A stretch of 64,000 nucleotides of DNA from Sulfoacidibacillus thermotolerans (GCF_003144315.1 NZ_MPDK01000012.1:17914-81913), one strand, 5' to 3'. Counted from the stretch's first letter, positions 17,835-26,213 are shown. Notes: generated from the sequence alone by a model not told the origin. Made by a program: numbers and translations.

Positions 17835-19259
17835 ATGAGCGAACACCATGTAGTTATTATTGGAGGAGGGATTACTGGACTTGTCGCCGCCTATCAATTG
17901 CGTAAATTACACGATGCAGGAATCCTCCCCATTCACTGCACAGTGATTGAGCAAGACCATCGTTTGGGTGGAAAGATTCATACGAGAAAAACGGAACAGT
18001 ACCTACTTGAACTCGGCCCAGACTCAATTTATACACGCAAACCAGCTGGAATTGAATTCTTACATGAACTTGGCTTAACAGATGAGATTGTACCAGCAAA
18101 TCCCAGTGGAGGCACTTTTGTATGGCATCATCATCGCCTGCAGCCACTCCCCCCAGGTGTTAATACGGGAGTACCCACCGATTTAGGAGCCTTTGCTAAA
18201 ACGCAGTTGTTGAGCATGAAAGGTAAACTGCGCGCTCTAGCTGACTTAGTGTTACCTTTTGAACCTTATCCAGCCGATATAGCATTAGGTAAATTGTTGC
18301 GCAAGCGCCTTGGCGATGAGGTCGTGGACCTCATCGCATCTCCACTGCTTGCTGGAATTCACGCCGGAGACATCGACCGTTTGAGTCTTGATGCCACAAT
18401 GCCTATGTGGAGAACTTTATACGAAAAACACCGCAGTTTAATCATTGGGGCTTTATCACAAAAGAAAAAAGTGGTGAAAAGGCCGACTATTCCTGCTCAA
18501 CCCATGTTTATCAATCTTAAGGGCGGGCTAGAGCAACTGATTGAACGCACAGTTACGCAAATTCGCGATTTTGCCGATCTGCGCACAGAAACACGAGCCA
18601 TGGAAATTATAAAATCCAACTTAAACTATACAATAAAAATCATGGAAAAGGGGGCGACTTCGTACCTTCAGGCGGATGCCGTCATTCTCGCTACACCCGC
18701 CTTCGCGGCAGCAGAAATCCTTTCTCCACTTGGTGTATCGGTAGAGCATTTACAATCCATTCGCTATGCTTCGACAGCCACCATCTCTCTTGGCTACAAT
18801 CGCGCTTTTGCTCTTCCAATATCGGGTTCAGGATATCTTGTACCGCGTACGGAAGGCAGCAACCTAACAGCCTGTACGATCATATCCAACAAGTGGAGTC
18901 ACGCTTCCAAGCAAGGAAATCTTTTAATTCGCTGCTATGTCGGACGTGACGGTCAAGAAGAAGCATTGAAATGGGACGATGAACACTTACTCAAAGCAAC
19001 CTTAGAGGAATTAAAGGAAAGCATGGGCATACCAGAGAGCCCTGATTTTGTCGAAATCAAACGCTGGATGTCATCCATGCCACAGTACGATGTCGGACAT
19101 TTAGATCGCCTGCGCCAAATTGATCAGGATCTCGTGTCCTTTCCAGGGATCTATCTTGCCGGAGCGGCCTATCGCGGGCTAGGCATTCCAGATTGCATTA
19201 AAGACGCCAAGCGCGTCGTGGAACAATTGGAACATGATTTACTTAACAGTGTAAAATAG
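17835..19259 (+). CDS. hemY: Protoporphyrinogen/coproporphyrinogen III oxidase
   Basis: A 474-residue FAD enzyme of heme synthesis. VVIIGGGITGLVAAYQL (about 6-22) is the FAD dinucleotide motif and VIEQDHRLGGKIHT the second FAD contact; the C-terminus (IYLAGAAYRGLGIPDCI) is the conserved FAD-binding end. In Firmicutes this family (HemY/CgoX) mainly oxidises coproporphyrinogen III in the coproporphyrin pathway. The frame is open from 17754, but GAGGT lies before the ATG at 17835, which begins MSEHHVVIIGGG as expected. No hemE/hemH neighbours here. Confidence 0.92.
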   Translation: MSEHHVVIIGGGITGLVAAYQLRKLHDAGILPIHCTVIEQDHRLGGKIHTRKTEQYLLELGPDSIYTRKPAGIEFLHELGLTDEIVPANPSGGTFVWHHHRLQPLPPGVNTGVPTDLGAFAKTQLLSMKGKLRALADLVLPFEPYPADIALGKLLRKRLGDEVVDLIASPLLAGIHAGDIDRLSLDATMPMWRTLYEKHRSLIIGALSQKKKVVKRPTIPAQPMFINLKGGLEQLIERTVTQIRDFADLRTETRAMEIIKSNLNYTIKIMEKGATSYLQADAVILATPAFAAAEILSPLGVSVEHLQSIRYASTATISLGYNRAFALPISGSGYLVPRTEGSNLTACTIISNKWSHASKQGNLLIRCYVGRDGQEEALKWDDEHLLKATLEELKESMGIPESPDFVEIKRWMSSMPQYDVGHLDRLRQIDQDLVSFPGIYLAGAAYRGLGIPDCIKDAKRVVEQLEHDLLNSVK

Positions 19260-19272
19260 CTAAATCCTCATA

Positions 19273-19312
19273 AAACGGCGAACGAACACAATAGGTGTTT
19301 AGTTCGCCGTTT
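19273..19312. terminator. Bidirectional terminator between hemY and nadA
   Basis: Long inverted repeat AAACGGCGAAC (19273-19283) / GTTCGCCGTTT (19302-19312) with inner pairing AACAC/GTGTT, between convergent genes. The A and T ends of the stem give a U-rich tail on both strands. Confidence 0.85.
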
Positions 19313-19332
19313 CCCAATGCTCCTTGAGGCGA

Positions 19333-20433
19333 TCAAGACTGAGCCAACATGCGGTCGATAGCTACTCTTGCCATCTCTTGAACACTCGAAGGTACTGAGA
19401 TAATATTTTGTGGGTTGCCTTCGATCAAATGTTCTAAAGATGCAAGTAAATGAGGTCGATCAATTCGATTCATCGTCAGACACGGACAAACCATTTCATT
19501 CAATGAAATGATAAACTGTTCCGGATGTTCCTTCGCCAGCCGATTCACTAAATTATGTTCTGTTCCAATTGCCCATTTGGATCCAGGCGCGGCACTTTGT
19601 ACGGCTTTGATAATATAATCTGTAGAGCCATTCGCATCCGATAATTGGACCGTTTCATACATGCACTCGGGATGTACCAAAACGCGAATATCTGGATACT
19701 TTTTGCGAACTTCGCGCACGTGATTCGGTGTGAATTTTTGATGCACTGAGCAGTGCCCTTTCCACAATATGAGCAACGATTCCCCTTCACCATGAGGGAA
19801 TTCCAACTCCATCTCCTGTGGATTATATACGCTCATATCTCGCAAAGAAATTCCAAGCTTCACCCCTGTATTGCGACCCAAATGCTGATCCGGCAAAAAT
19901 AACACGCGCGCCCGCTCCTTCAACGCATAAGCAAGTATGCGCTCGGCGTTTGATGAGGTGACTGTAAGTCCGCCATGTCGTCCAACAAACGCCTTGACCT
20001 CAGCCGTTGAGTTCACATACGTCACTGGAAGAATGGACGCCCCAAACCGATCAGTAAGATATTCCCAACTCTCTTCCACTTCTCGAATATCTGCCATATC
20101 TGCCATCGAACAGCCTGCGCGTAAATCTGGAAGAATAACTCGCTGCCGGTCAGACGTCAAAATATCTGTGGTTTCCGCCATAAAATGTACACCACAAAAG
20201 ACGATATAAGATGCTTCTGTAAGTGTCGCTGCGATGCGCGCCAATTGTAAGGAGTCACCTTTGTAATCTGCATACTGCAGGACATCGTCGCGCTGATAAT
20301 GGTGCCCCACAATGACCACATCACGACCAAGTGTCGCTTTTGCTGTCGCAATGCGATCATCCAATTCCATGGACTCCATGGGTGCTCTCGTTGTCTCCAA
20401 GATCGGATCAAGCGAAACAGAATGAAAAACCAT
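19333..20433 (-). CDS. nadA: Quinolinate synthase A
   Basis: 366 residues. NadA condenses iminoaspartate with dihydroxyacetone phosphate to quinolinate in NAD synthesis, using a 4Fe-4S cluster. Visible signatures: GHHYQRDDVLQYADYKGDSLQLAR, FCGVHFMAET, CSMADM, VHPECMYE and EMVCPCLTMN, giving the conserved cysteines. AAAGGGAG precedes the ATG. It is divergent from a NifS-like cysteine desulfurase, the arrangement known from Bacillus, where the desulfurase serves NadA cluster assembly. nadB and nadC are not in this window. Confidence 0.95.
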   Translation of the reverse strand: MVFHSVSLDPILETTRAPMESMELDDRIATAKATLGRDVVIVGHHYQRDDVLQYADYKGDSLQLARIAATLTEASYIVFCGVHFMAETTDILTSDRQRVILPDLRAGCSMADMADIREVEESWEYLTDRFGASILPVTYVNSTAEVKAFVGRHGGLTVTSSNAERILAYALKERARVLFLPDQHLGRNTGVKLGISLRDMSVYNPQEMELEFPHGEGESLLILWKGHCSVHQKFTPNHVREVRKKYPDIRVLVHPECMYETVQLSDANGSTDYIIKAVQSAAPGSKWAIGTEHNLVNRLAKEHPEQFIISLNEMVCPCLTMNRIDRPHLLASLEHLIEGNPQNIISVPSSVQEMARVAIDRMLAQS

Positions 20434-20513
20434 ACGACCCTACTCCCTTTCAATGGACATGAGCGAATCATCCCGTATGAGTTTCCTGCTATGAATCTTA
20501 AAATCCTTGCTTA

Positions 20514-20541
20514 TTGTCAATACTGATATATAGTCTATAGT
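20514..20541 (+). promoter_or_regulatory. Candidate sigma-A promoter of the desulfurase gene
   Basis: TTGTCA (20514-20519), 16-nt spacer, TATAGT (20536-20541), 37 nt before the start codon, in the 145-bp region shared with divergent nadA. An NAD-responsive repressor site could overlap here but none was identified. Confidence 0.45.
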
Positions 20542-20578
20542 ATATACAAAACGATAAAAAAGAGGGAAGACTTCTTTT

Positions 20579-21766
20579 ATGCTAGACATTCGCAAATATT
20601 TTGATCATGCTGCAACCACTCCGCTACGTATGGAGGCTTTGGATATTCTTCAACGCTACCTAGTCGAAGACTTTGGTAATCCTAATAGCCTGCATCAGTT
20701 TGGTTATGCAGCAAAAGAAGCACTCGAAACGGCGCGACAGGTGATTGCTGACTCGATCGGCGCAATGAGTTCTGAAATCATTTTTACAGGTAGTGGGACA
20801 GAATCGAACAACCTTGCGCTTCTTGGTGCCGCGAGGCACCTGCGCAAACTCAAAAAAGGCAACCACATCATTACAAGCTGCATAGAACATCCCTCTGTGC
20901 TAAAAACGTGTGACGCACTTGAAAGGGAAGGATTTCGCGTCACGCGCATCCCTGTAGACCAGAATGGACAGGTCAACCCAGAAGATGTGCGAGCAGAAAT
21001 GCGCTCTGATACAATACTTGTCAGCATCATGCATGCAAACAATGTTGTGGGCACGATCCAAAAAATTGCTGAAATTGGCGAACTTACGCGCGAACGTGGC
21101 ATTTGGTTGCATTCTGACGCTGTACAAACCTATGGCAAAGTTCCGATTTGCGTCTCTGATCTCGCAGTGGATCTCTTAACACTAAATGCACATAAGATTG
21201 GGGGGCCTAAAGGAGTCGCTGCACTCTATATGCGTAAGGGGATTCGCCTTTTGCCCGTGCTTTTTGGCGGAAGTCAAGAGCGAGGTTTGCGCCCTGCCAC
21301 GCAAAACGTGGCACTCATCGCAGCATTTGCAGAAGCTGCAAAACTTGCCGTCCGTGAACAAGAACAAGAAACGCAACGCCTACAGACGTTGCGTAAATAT
21401 CTGATCGAGCAACTGACCACACAAATTGCTGGTTGTCGACTGAATGGTCATCCACAAGATGCACTCGCTACACATGTGAACATCAGCATCGCACAGATCG
21501 AAGGGCAAGCTCTGATGTTAGAACTTGATCGACTTGGCTTTGCCACTTCGAGCGGTTCAGCCTGTAGTTCGACCGATCATGAACCTTCTTATGTTCTTCT
21601 TGCCATGGGCAAAAGTAGCAAAACAGCTCTAGAAAGCCTGCGCATCACAATGGGACGTACAACGACTCGTGAGAGTGTTGATTTACTGGTCGCAGCACTG
21701 CAGGAAATAGTAACCACATGGCGGAGCGCTAGAAACATTCCTGAGTTTACAGCTAAGATCCATTAG
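20579..21766 (+). CDS. Cysteine desulfurase (NifS/IscS-like)
   Basis: A 395-residue PLP enzyme that removes sulfur from cysteine. It begins YFDHAATTP, binds PLP through Lys206 (LNAHKIGGPKG) and carries the persulfide Cys329 in SSGSACSS. Context: divergent from nadA, so it probably supplies the NadA cluster, and its stop overlaps the stop of the convergent selD (TTAG). Some NifS-like proteins also mobilise selenium for SelD, which is possible here but not shown. RBS AGAGGGA about 10 nt before the ATG. Confidence 0.92.
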   Translation: MLDIRKYFDHAATTPLRMEALDILQRYLVEDFGNPNSLHQFGYAAKEALETARQVIADSIGAMSSEIIFTGSGTESNNLALLGAARHLRKLKKGNHIITSCIEHPSVLKTCDALEREGFRVTRIPVDQNGQVNPEDVRAEMRSDTILVSIMHANNVVGTIQKIAEIGELTRERGIWLHSDAVQTYGKVPICVSDLAVDLLTLNAHKIGGPKGVAALYMRKGIRLLPVLFGGSQERGLRPATQNVALIAAFAEAAKLAVREQEQETQRLQTLRKYLIEQLTTQIAGCRLNGHPQDALATHVNISIAQIEGQALMLELDRLGFATSSGSACSSTDHEPSYVLLAMGKSSKTALESLRITMGRTTTRESVDLLVAALQEIVTTWRSARNIPEFTAKIH

Positions 21767-22881
21767 TTTCTGATGACACGGATTCTCCCGCTCGCAGACG
21801 CAGTAAATTCACCAATCAAAGCACTTTGTTCCATTCCCTTTGCCTGCAGATCTCGCAAAAGCAGATCTGCATTGGCCTGAGGAAGCGCAATCAATAGTCC
21901 TCCAGATGTCACTGCGTCAGCGAGGATCGCATACAAAATGTCATCAAATGGCCCCACTACATCGAGTGCAGCTTTCACATACGCAAGGTTGCGCTTACTA
22001 CCAGACGGAATGAGACCTTTTTCTGCATAATTGCGAACCCCTGCTAACATCGGTATATTTTTCGCAAATAAATTGAGACTAAGACCCGATCCTTGAATCA
22101 TTTCAAACGCATGGCCTAAGAGCCCAAACCCTGTTACATCCGTAACAGCATGAACTGGATAATTATGCGCGATTTCAGCTGCGTACTTGTTTAGCATCGA
22201 CATCCAGTGTACTGCTTCTGAAATATCGTCCGCACTCGCAAGTCCTTCTTTAATCGCCTTTGAAGTAATTCCCATCCCGATTGGCTTTGTCAGAATAAGT
22301 GCATCGCCATCTTTTGCACCTGCGTTTGTCCAAATCTGATCGGGGTGAATAATTCCTGTCACAGCCATGCCAAATTTAGGATCTCCATCATCGATCGAAT
22401 GACCTCCGACGAGTGTTGCCCCAGCTTCCCGGACTTTATCAGCCCCACCACGCAAGATTTGCGCCAAAATTGCTTTGTCCAACTTACTAATTGGGAATCC
22501 AACTAAATTTAACACCGTGATCGGTGTACCACCCATCGCGTAAATATCACTTAGGGCATTGGTCGCCGCAATTTGTCCAAAATGATAGGGATTGTCTACA
22601 ATAGGGGTAAAATAATCCACGGTTTGGACAATTGCAAGATCTTTCGTCAGGCGATAGACGCCCGCATCATCTGAAGTATCTAGTCCAACCAGAAGATCAG
22701 GATTCGGTTCAGCCGGTGGTATAAACGACAAAACTTCATGCAGGTCGCCCGGACCTATTTTACATCCTCACCCAGATTTCTCCGTAAGCGTAGTGAGTCT
22801 CACTTCATTTCTGCGGTCAAAAAGCGGCTCTCCATGTTGCAAATAAAAAGAGTGGGCATCCCCTGCTTCATTGTGCGACAA
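21763..22881 (-). CDS. selD: Selenophosphate synthetase SelD, selenoprotein with in-frame UGA
   Basis: SelD makes selenophosphate from selenide and ATP. The stop-free frame starts only at a TTG at 22731 without RBS and lacks the catalytic N-terminus. Reading upstream in the same frame gives EKSG-U-GCKIGPGDLHEVL, where U is TGA at 22768-22770. This aligns with the E. coli SelD GAGCGCKIS segment, so U replaces the catalytic Cys17 and the following Lys is the Lys20 equivalent. The frame extends to a TTG at 22881, preceded by AGGGAGG at 8 nt, giving 372 residues with Sec at 38. Later motifs (VDYFTPIVDNPYHFG, GGHSIDDGDPKFG, DVTGFGLLGH) are typical. SelA, SelB and tRNA-Sec must lie elsewhere. Confidence 0.9.
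22741..22770 (-). promoter_or_regulatory. Candidate bacterial SECIS element in selD
   Basis: Immediately after the UGA the mRNA has AGGTC-CGGGC-GACCT, a 5-bp stem with a G-rich 5-nt loop about 20 nt downstream of the UGA, the distance used by SelB-dependent SECIS hairpins. Folding was judged by eye. Confidence 0.6.
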
Positions 22882-23035
22882 TCACATCGCCTCCCTGTGC
22901 AGCGTCCGCCAAATTCCTGCGAAGCGCTTGTATTATATAAATTCATTGATATTTATAATACTTTTTTATAACTAGCGCAAGCGAACACACCCTTTCTACT
23001 TTCCTAATCAGGTGCATAAGAGCTCTTTGCATGCG

Positions 23036-23632
23036 TCAGAGCCCTGTATGCACTGGATCTTCTGCCGATACAATCGCCCAGTATCCAACCGTTTGTTTTC
23101 CTATTCGAATCATCGTAATAATCGAATGTGCATACCATATTTTCCCGTTTGGTCGCCGGTTGATGAATCTTCCTTCCCAAAACCCTTGCTGGTCAAGCAT
23201 TTGATGCATAAGCGGATACTGCATTTCGTTTAGATGATCTAACGAGGCAAGCATTTTAGGTTTGTGGCCGATTAATTGTCCACGTGTATATCCGCACATC
23301 TTTACAAAGACCTGATTGACATCTACAATCTCATGATTTTCGTCTGTTAAAACAAATCCTTTAGGAGAATACTTCATAAGATATTGTAAATTTTCTGCGA
23401 CTACTTTCAGATGCGGACGAGGAATCGGCCTGTATTCAACCGGCGGCACAGAAGTAATCCGATGTGCATTTTTTTGTTCGTAGCGTTCTATTTCCGCTTC
23501 CTCTATCACATATTCCTGTCCATAATTGCCTTCTCTAATCTTTGCAATCAGTTTTCCAGATTTAACCCAGCGTCTCACACTATTAATCGAAACGCCCCAA
23601 CGTTCTGCAGCTTCACGCAGAGTAACCCCCAT
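23036..23632 (-). CDS. Helix-turn-helix + PAS domain protein
   Basis: 198 residues. Residues 1-60 resemble a MerR/excisionase-like winged helix (LREAAERWGVSINSVRRWVKSGKL). Residues 85-195 form a PAS domain (FVLTDENHEIVDVNQVFVKMCGYTRGQLIGHKPKML...FWEGRFINRRPNGKIWYA). This is probably a PAS-sensing DNA-binding regulator. A longer frame begins at 23656, but AAGAAGG with 7 nt spacing supports the ATG at 23632. No effector domain. Ligand and targets unknown; the nearby EAL/CheY operon is read in the same direction but separated by 270 nt. Confidence 0.7.
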   Translation of the reverse strand: MGVTLREAAERWGVSINSVRRWVKSGKLIAKIREGNYGQEYVIEEAEIERYEQKNAHRITSVPPVEYRPIPRPHLKVVAENLQYLMKYSPKGFVLTDENHEIVDVNQVFVKMCGYTRGQLIGHKPKMLASLDHLNEMQYPLMHQMLDQQGFWEGRFINRRPNGKIWYAHSIITMIRIGKQTVGYWAIVSAEDPVHTGL

Positions 23633-23903
23633 TTGTACACCTTCTTCCTGTCGCAAGGAACTCTCGCAGAACCCATTTCATTCGCTTCTGCATCAACAAG
23701 GAAATCAGGGATAAGTGAAGGCTTTTATAGAGCAACCACTTATGCTAGATAAATAGTAGCACATGAGAGATCTATAACGTTTTGCAGACTATAGAAAGAA
23801 CATTTAAGAATCTGTGATCTTTTCCAGATAAAACCCCCAAAAAACGAACATTATGTGCGTTTGTAGGGAAGGATAACGACGCAAACCAACTGCCGGTTGT
23901 TCT

Positions 23904-24140
23904 TTAGTCTTTGTGCGAAGGCCCCTGTTTTGGCATAGCATAGATACTTCCATTAGCGAGTATGCGATTTACCACTGCAAGCGATAGTCCAGTATCCCTC
24001 ACAAGGGATAAGACATTAGCCCCTCGATGAACCTCTAAATATTGTTTCACAGTATGTTGTGCTTCCTCTAAACATAACGGACAAAGATGGGGATCGGAAC
24101 TCGAAAATAGTCCCCCGCATTTTCTACAATGTTTTAACAC
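23904..24140 (-). CDS. YvyF-like flagellar zinc-finger protein
   Basis: 78 residues from a GTG at 24140, chosen because GGAGGTG is 6 nt upstream. The N-terminus has CRKCGGLFSSSDPHLCPLC, a CxxC...CxxC zinc site, followed by a helix-turn-helix-like part (VLSLVRDTGLSLAVVNRILANGSI). The order and spacing resemble the N-terminal part of Bacillus YvyF, a flagellar-operon protein. It starts 4 nt after the CheY-like gene, whose stop codon lies in this gene's ribosome binding site. It could couple c-di-GMP/CheY signals to motility; inference. Confidence 0.65.
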   Translation of the reverse strand: MLKHCRKCGGLFSSSDPHLCPLCLEEAQHTVKQYLEVHRGANVLSLVRDTGLSLAVVNRILANGSIYAMPKQGPSHKD

Positions 24141-24144
24141 ACGC

Positions 24145-24525
24145 TCACCTCCAGTAGCGCATAATACTTTTAATTTCTTGACATAGTTCATAAGCTTGAA
24201 AAGGCTTAGTCACAAAACCTGCAGCTCCAGCTTGAATGGCCTCCATCACCAAATCCTTTTGTCCAATTGCTGAAATCATGACCACAAGTGCCTCTTGATG
24301 CTGAGTTTTTAACTCTTTTAGCGCTGAAACTCCGTCCTGCTTAGGCATTGTAATATCCATTGTTACTAGATCCGGACCACAAGTTTCATACAGTTGAAGC
24401 ACTTGTGTCCCATCTGATGCCTCTCCTACCACTTCCCAACCACAAGAAGTTACGACCTGCCGTATGACACCTCGCATAAAAAGGGAATCGTCGACAATCA
24501 TGATCCGCAAGGGCCATCCCCCCAT
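24145..24525 (-). CDS. CheY-like response regulator (receiver only)
   Basis: A 126-residue stand-alone receiver domain: IMIVDDSLFMR (acidic pocket), DLVTMDITMPKQDG (phospho-acceptor Asp in MDITMP), VMISAIGQ (switch Ser) and FVTKPFQ (conserved Lys). No output domain, so it acts by protein contact like CheY. GGGGAG is about 9 nt before the ATG. It lies 18 nt downstream of the EAL gene and 4 nt before the YvyF-like gene, so it is part of the riboswitch-led operon. Confidence 0.88.
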   Translation of the reverse strand: MGGWPLRIMIVDDSLFMRGVIRQVVTSCGWEVVGEASDGTQVLQLYETCGPDLVTMDITMPKQDGVSALKELKTQHQEALVVMISAIGQKDLVMEAIQAGAAGFVTKPFQAYELCQEIKSIMRYWR

Positions 24526-24543
24526 TTGTGTAACTCCCCTGTT

Positions 24544-25507
24544 TTAAAGATCACCTTTAAATACATGGTATGAAAGTAAAAGGAGATCAAGCGACTTCCC
24601 CATCGCAACGACCTGTGCATCAGAAAACGGTCTGTCCCTATGCATAACCATGCTGTGCAACCCCTCTTTTTGCAATTCAATTTGAGCTAATAACCATGGC
24701 GTTTCAGACATTTTCAAAGGTTTACTCCAATAAAATCCCTGACTTAAATGCACTCCAAGCTCGCGAAGAAGATGTAAGTCTTCCCATTCTTCAACTCCTT
24801 CGGCGACAATTTTCGTTGATTCTGGGATGACTTTAAGTAACCTCTCTACTTGTTTCTGTTGTTGAATCGAACGTGCAAGTCCCTGTATCATCGATTTATC
24901 GATCTTCACATACTCTGGATGTATCCTGCCCACTTTATCGAGCAGATCTGGTAAATCAGCATCTTCCTGAAGATCGTCGAGAGCAAAATACACACCTTGT
25001 GACCGCAGCCTGTCGATGGCAGATACTATTTCTTTTGTACAATAAGGAATATACTCAACGAGCTCAATGACAAGTTCCATAGATAGCTGACGAAAGCGCC
25101 CAGCAATCCGTTCTAAAAAGTGGACAAAGCGCGCATCCAATAAATTAGTTGGGATGACATTAATAAATAACGTTTTACAAGACAAAGAATCATATTGAAA
25201 ATGGGCAATTGCTTGTTCAAATGCCAAACGATCCGCTGCAGCTTGCTGATTGCAACGAGCTGCACTTTTAAAAAAAATATCAGGGGGGAAAAACCGCTGA
25301 TTGAGATAGGGTCGACTTAAGGCTTCATGTGCAATCACTTGCCCGCGGCGATGATCGACAATCGGTTGGTATAATGTATAGAGGGACTTCTTTTTTAATA
25401 CTTCTGAAACCCACCGCTTTTGCAATATTACATTATTTGGTTTTATAGGGTGATTATACCCCCCCCCCCCCCGAGTTGGGATAATTTAACATATAATGCG
25501 TCTGCAT
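24544..25507 (-). CDS. Candidate phase-variable EAL phosphodiesterase with Spo0E-like tail (out of frame as given)
   Basis: The EAL domain keeps HEALSRPY, INVIPTNL, ELVEYIP, ALDDLQ, VKIDKSMI, AEGVE and QGFYWSKP. The tail (FSDAQVVAMGKSLDLLLLSYHVF) resembles Spo0E phosphatases, with GKSLD where SQxLD is usual. The in-frame TTG at 25425 has no ribosome binding site. AGAGGG lies before the ATG at 25507 (MQTHYMLNYPNS), followed by 14 G. With 14 G the frame reads GTA TAA and stops; 13 or 16 G joins it to the EAL frame, 320 residues for 13 G, the same length as the repaired paralogue at 6383-7344. It heads an operon with CheY-like and YvyF-like genes, downstream of a c-di-GMP-I riboswitch and terminator. 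A homopolymer error is the alternative. Confidence 0.8.
25459..25472 (-). repeat. Poly-G tract (14 G on the minus strand) inside the EAL reading frame
   Basis: Fourteen C on the plus strand. The tract follows codons for NYPN(S) and precedes TATAATCACCC. Frames: 13 G open into EAL; 14 G stop at TAA; 15 G also stops shortly after. Same position relative to the EAL domain as the 13-G tract in the paralogue. Confidence 0.85.
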
Positions 25508-25529
25508 ACACATTCCCTCTCCCTGAATA

Positions 25530-25565
25530 GAATAGAAAAGCAACCTTAATTTCGCTAAGGTTGCC
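25530..25565 (-). terminator. Intrinsic terminator downstream of the c-di-GMP riboswitch
   Basis: On the minus strand GGCAACCTTA (25556-25565) pairs with TAAGGTTGC (25540-25548), followed by TTTTCTATTC. It lies between aptamer and start codon. Its 5' arm GGCAACC is complementary to GGGTTGCC (25582-25589) in the aptamer 3' arm, so mutually exclusive folding and transcriptional control are plausible. Confidence 0.8.
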
Positions 25566-25574
25566 AAAAGTAAA

Positions 25575-25665
25575 TACAAGCGGCAACCCGGCTGTCATAG
25601 GCTTCGCTGCCCTTAGACCCGTGGCTTTGCGCCCTAACGTTTCCGTTAGTTTGCCTTGAAACACT
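25575..25665 (-). ncRNA. c-di-GMP-I (GEMM) riboswitch aptamer
   Basis: On the minus strand the conserved blocks appear in order: AAGGCAAAC, a stem capped by a GGAAAC-type GNRA loop, GGGCGCAAAGCCACGGGTC with TAAG, a second variable stem, then GACAGCCGGGTTGCC. These match the GEMM-I consensus. The gene controlled is the EAL phosphodiesterase with its CheY-like and YvyF-like neighbours, so the phosphodiesterase is probably under feedback control by its own substrate. Whether c-di-GMP turns it on or off is not decided by the sequence; competition with the terminator arm suggests ligand binding may favour termination. Confidence 0.92.
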
Positions 25666-25766
25666 CGATATATGTCGCTGCTTAAGAAGAATACTTTTAT
25701 TTTCCGTCAATCTTCGACATTTTTCAAGTTATTTTTTGCTTTATTCATGTAAAATCAAGCTAAGTG

Positions 25767-26213
25767 CTAGTTCCGTTCTTTCATACTGTGACGTATGAGA
25801 CGCAACTGCATGCCATAAACAACAATCGCTAAAATAAAACCGAGCGCCATCAAAAAAGACGTAATATTTTGCTGCCCATTTGTCAAAAATGCCATTCCAC
25901 TGCCCCATGAAAAAAGAATAAAGAAGAATCCTAAGACAGAAAGCAAAATGGCTGACTTTCCCTGAGAAGAAATGGTGAGAAACATCACAATCATTGATAA
26001 AAAGACGATAAGGGTCCCAATAAAAATGTGAGCCATCGTCACCGGACTATGTTGCATCACCCACGTCATCGCATTTCCGCCCGGAGTAGAGCCTGGGAAT
26101 TGTACATAGAGATTTACGATCATCCCAAAAATAAATTGCGCTGCTAACACATAAAGTACGAACACGATACTTTTACGCAACAAGGTCAACGAACGTGCTT
26201 GTTTTTCATCCAT
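25767..26213 (-). CDS. Four-helix membrane protein, unknown function
   Basis: 148 residues with about four hydrophobic helices (VFVLYVLAAQFIFGMIVNLYV, MAHIFIGTLIVFLSMIVMFL, ILLSVLGFFFILFSWGSGMAFL, SFLMALGFILAIVVYGMQL). GGAGGGG with 6 nt spacing supports the ATG at 26213 rather than a longer frame from 26240. HxxxG-rich helix 2 is compatible with heme/quinone or simple channel-type proteins, but no family is claimed. It lies downstream of the aromatic cluster after a terminator, so probably is a separate transcript. Confidence 0.6.
   Translation of the reverse strand: MDEKQARSLTLLRKSIVFVLYVLAAQFIFGMIVNLYVQFPGSTPGGNAMTWVMQHSPVTMAHIFIGTLIVFLSMIVMFLTISSQGKSAILLSVLGFFFILFSWGSGMAFLTNGQQNITSFLMALGFILAIVVYGMQLRLIRHSMKERN

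Noticed and set aside
22731..22731. TTG at 22731 as the start of selD
   Set aside because: No ribosome binding site, and it removes the catalytic N-terminus; the frame continues upstream through a UGA that aligns with the catalytic Cys of SelD.
22930..22961. GTATTATA/TATAATAC inverted repeat upstream of selD
   Set aside because: AT-rich 8-bp arms in a promoter region can arise by chance; no evidence of a specific regulator.
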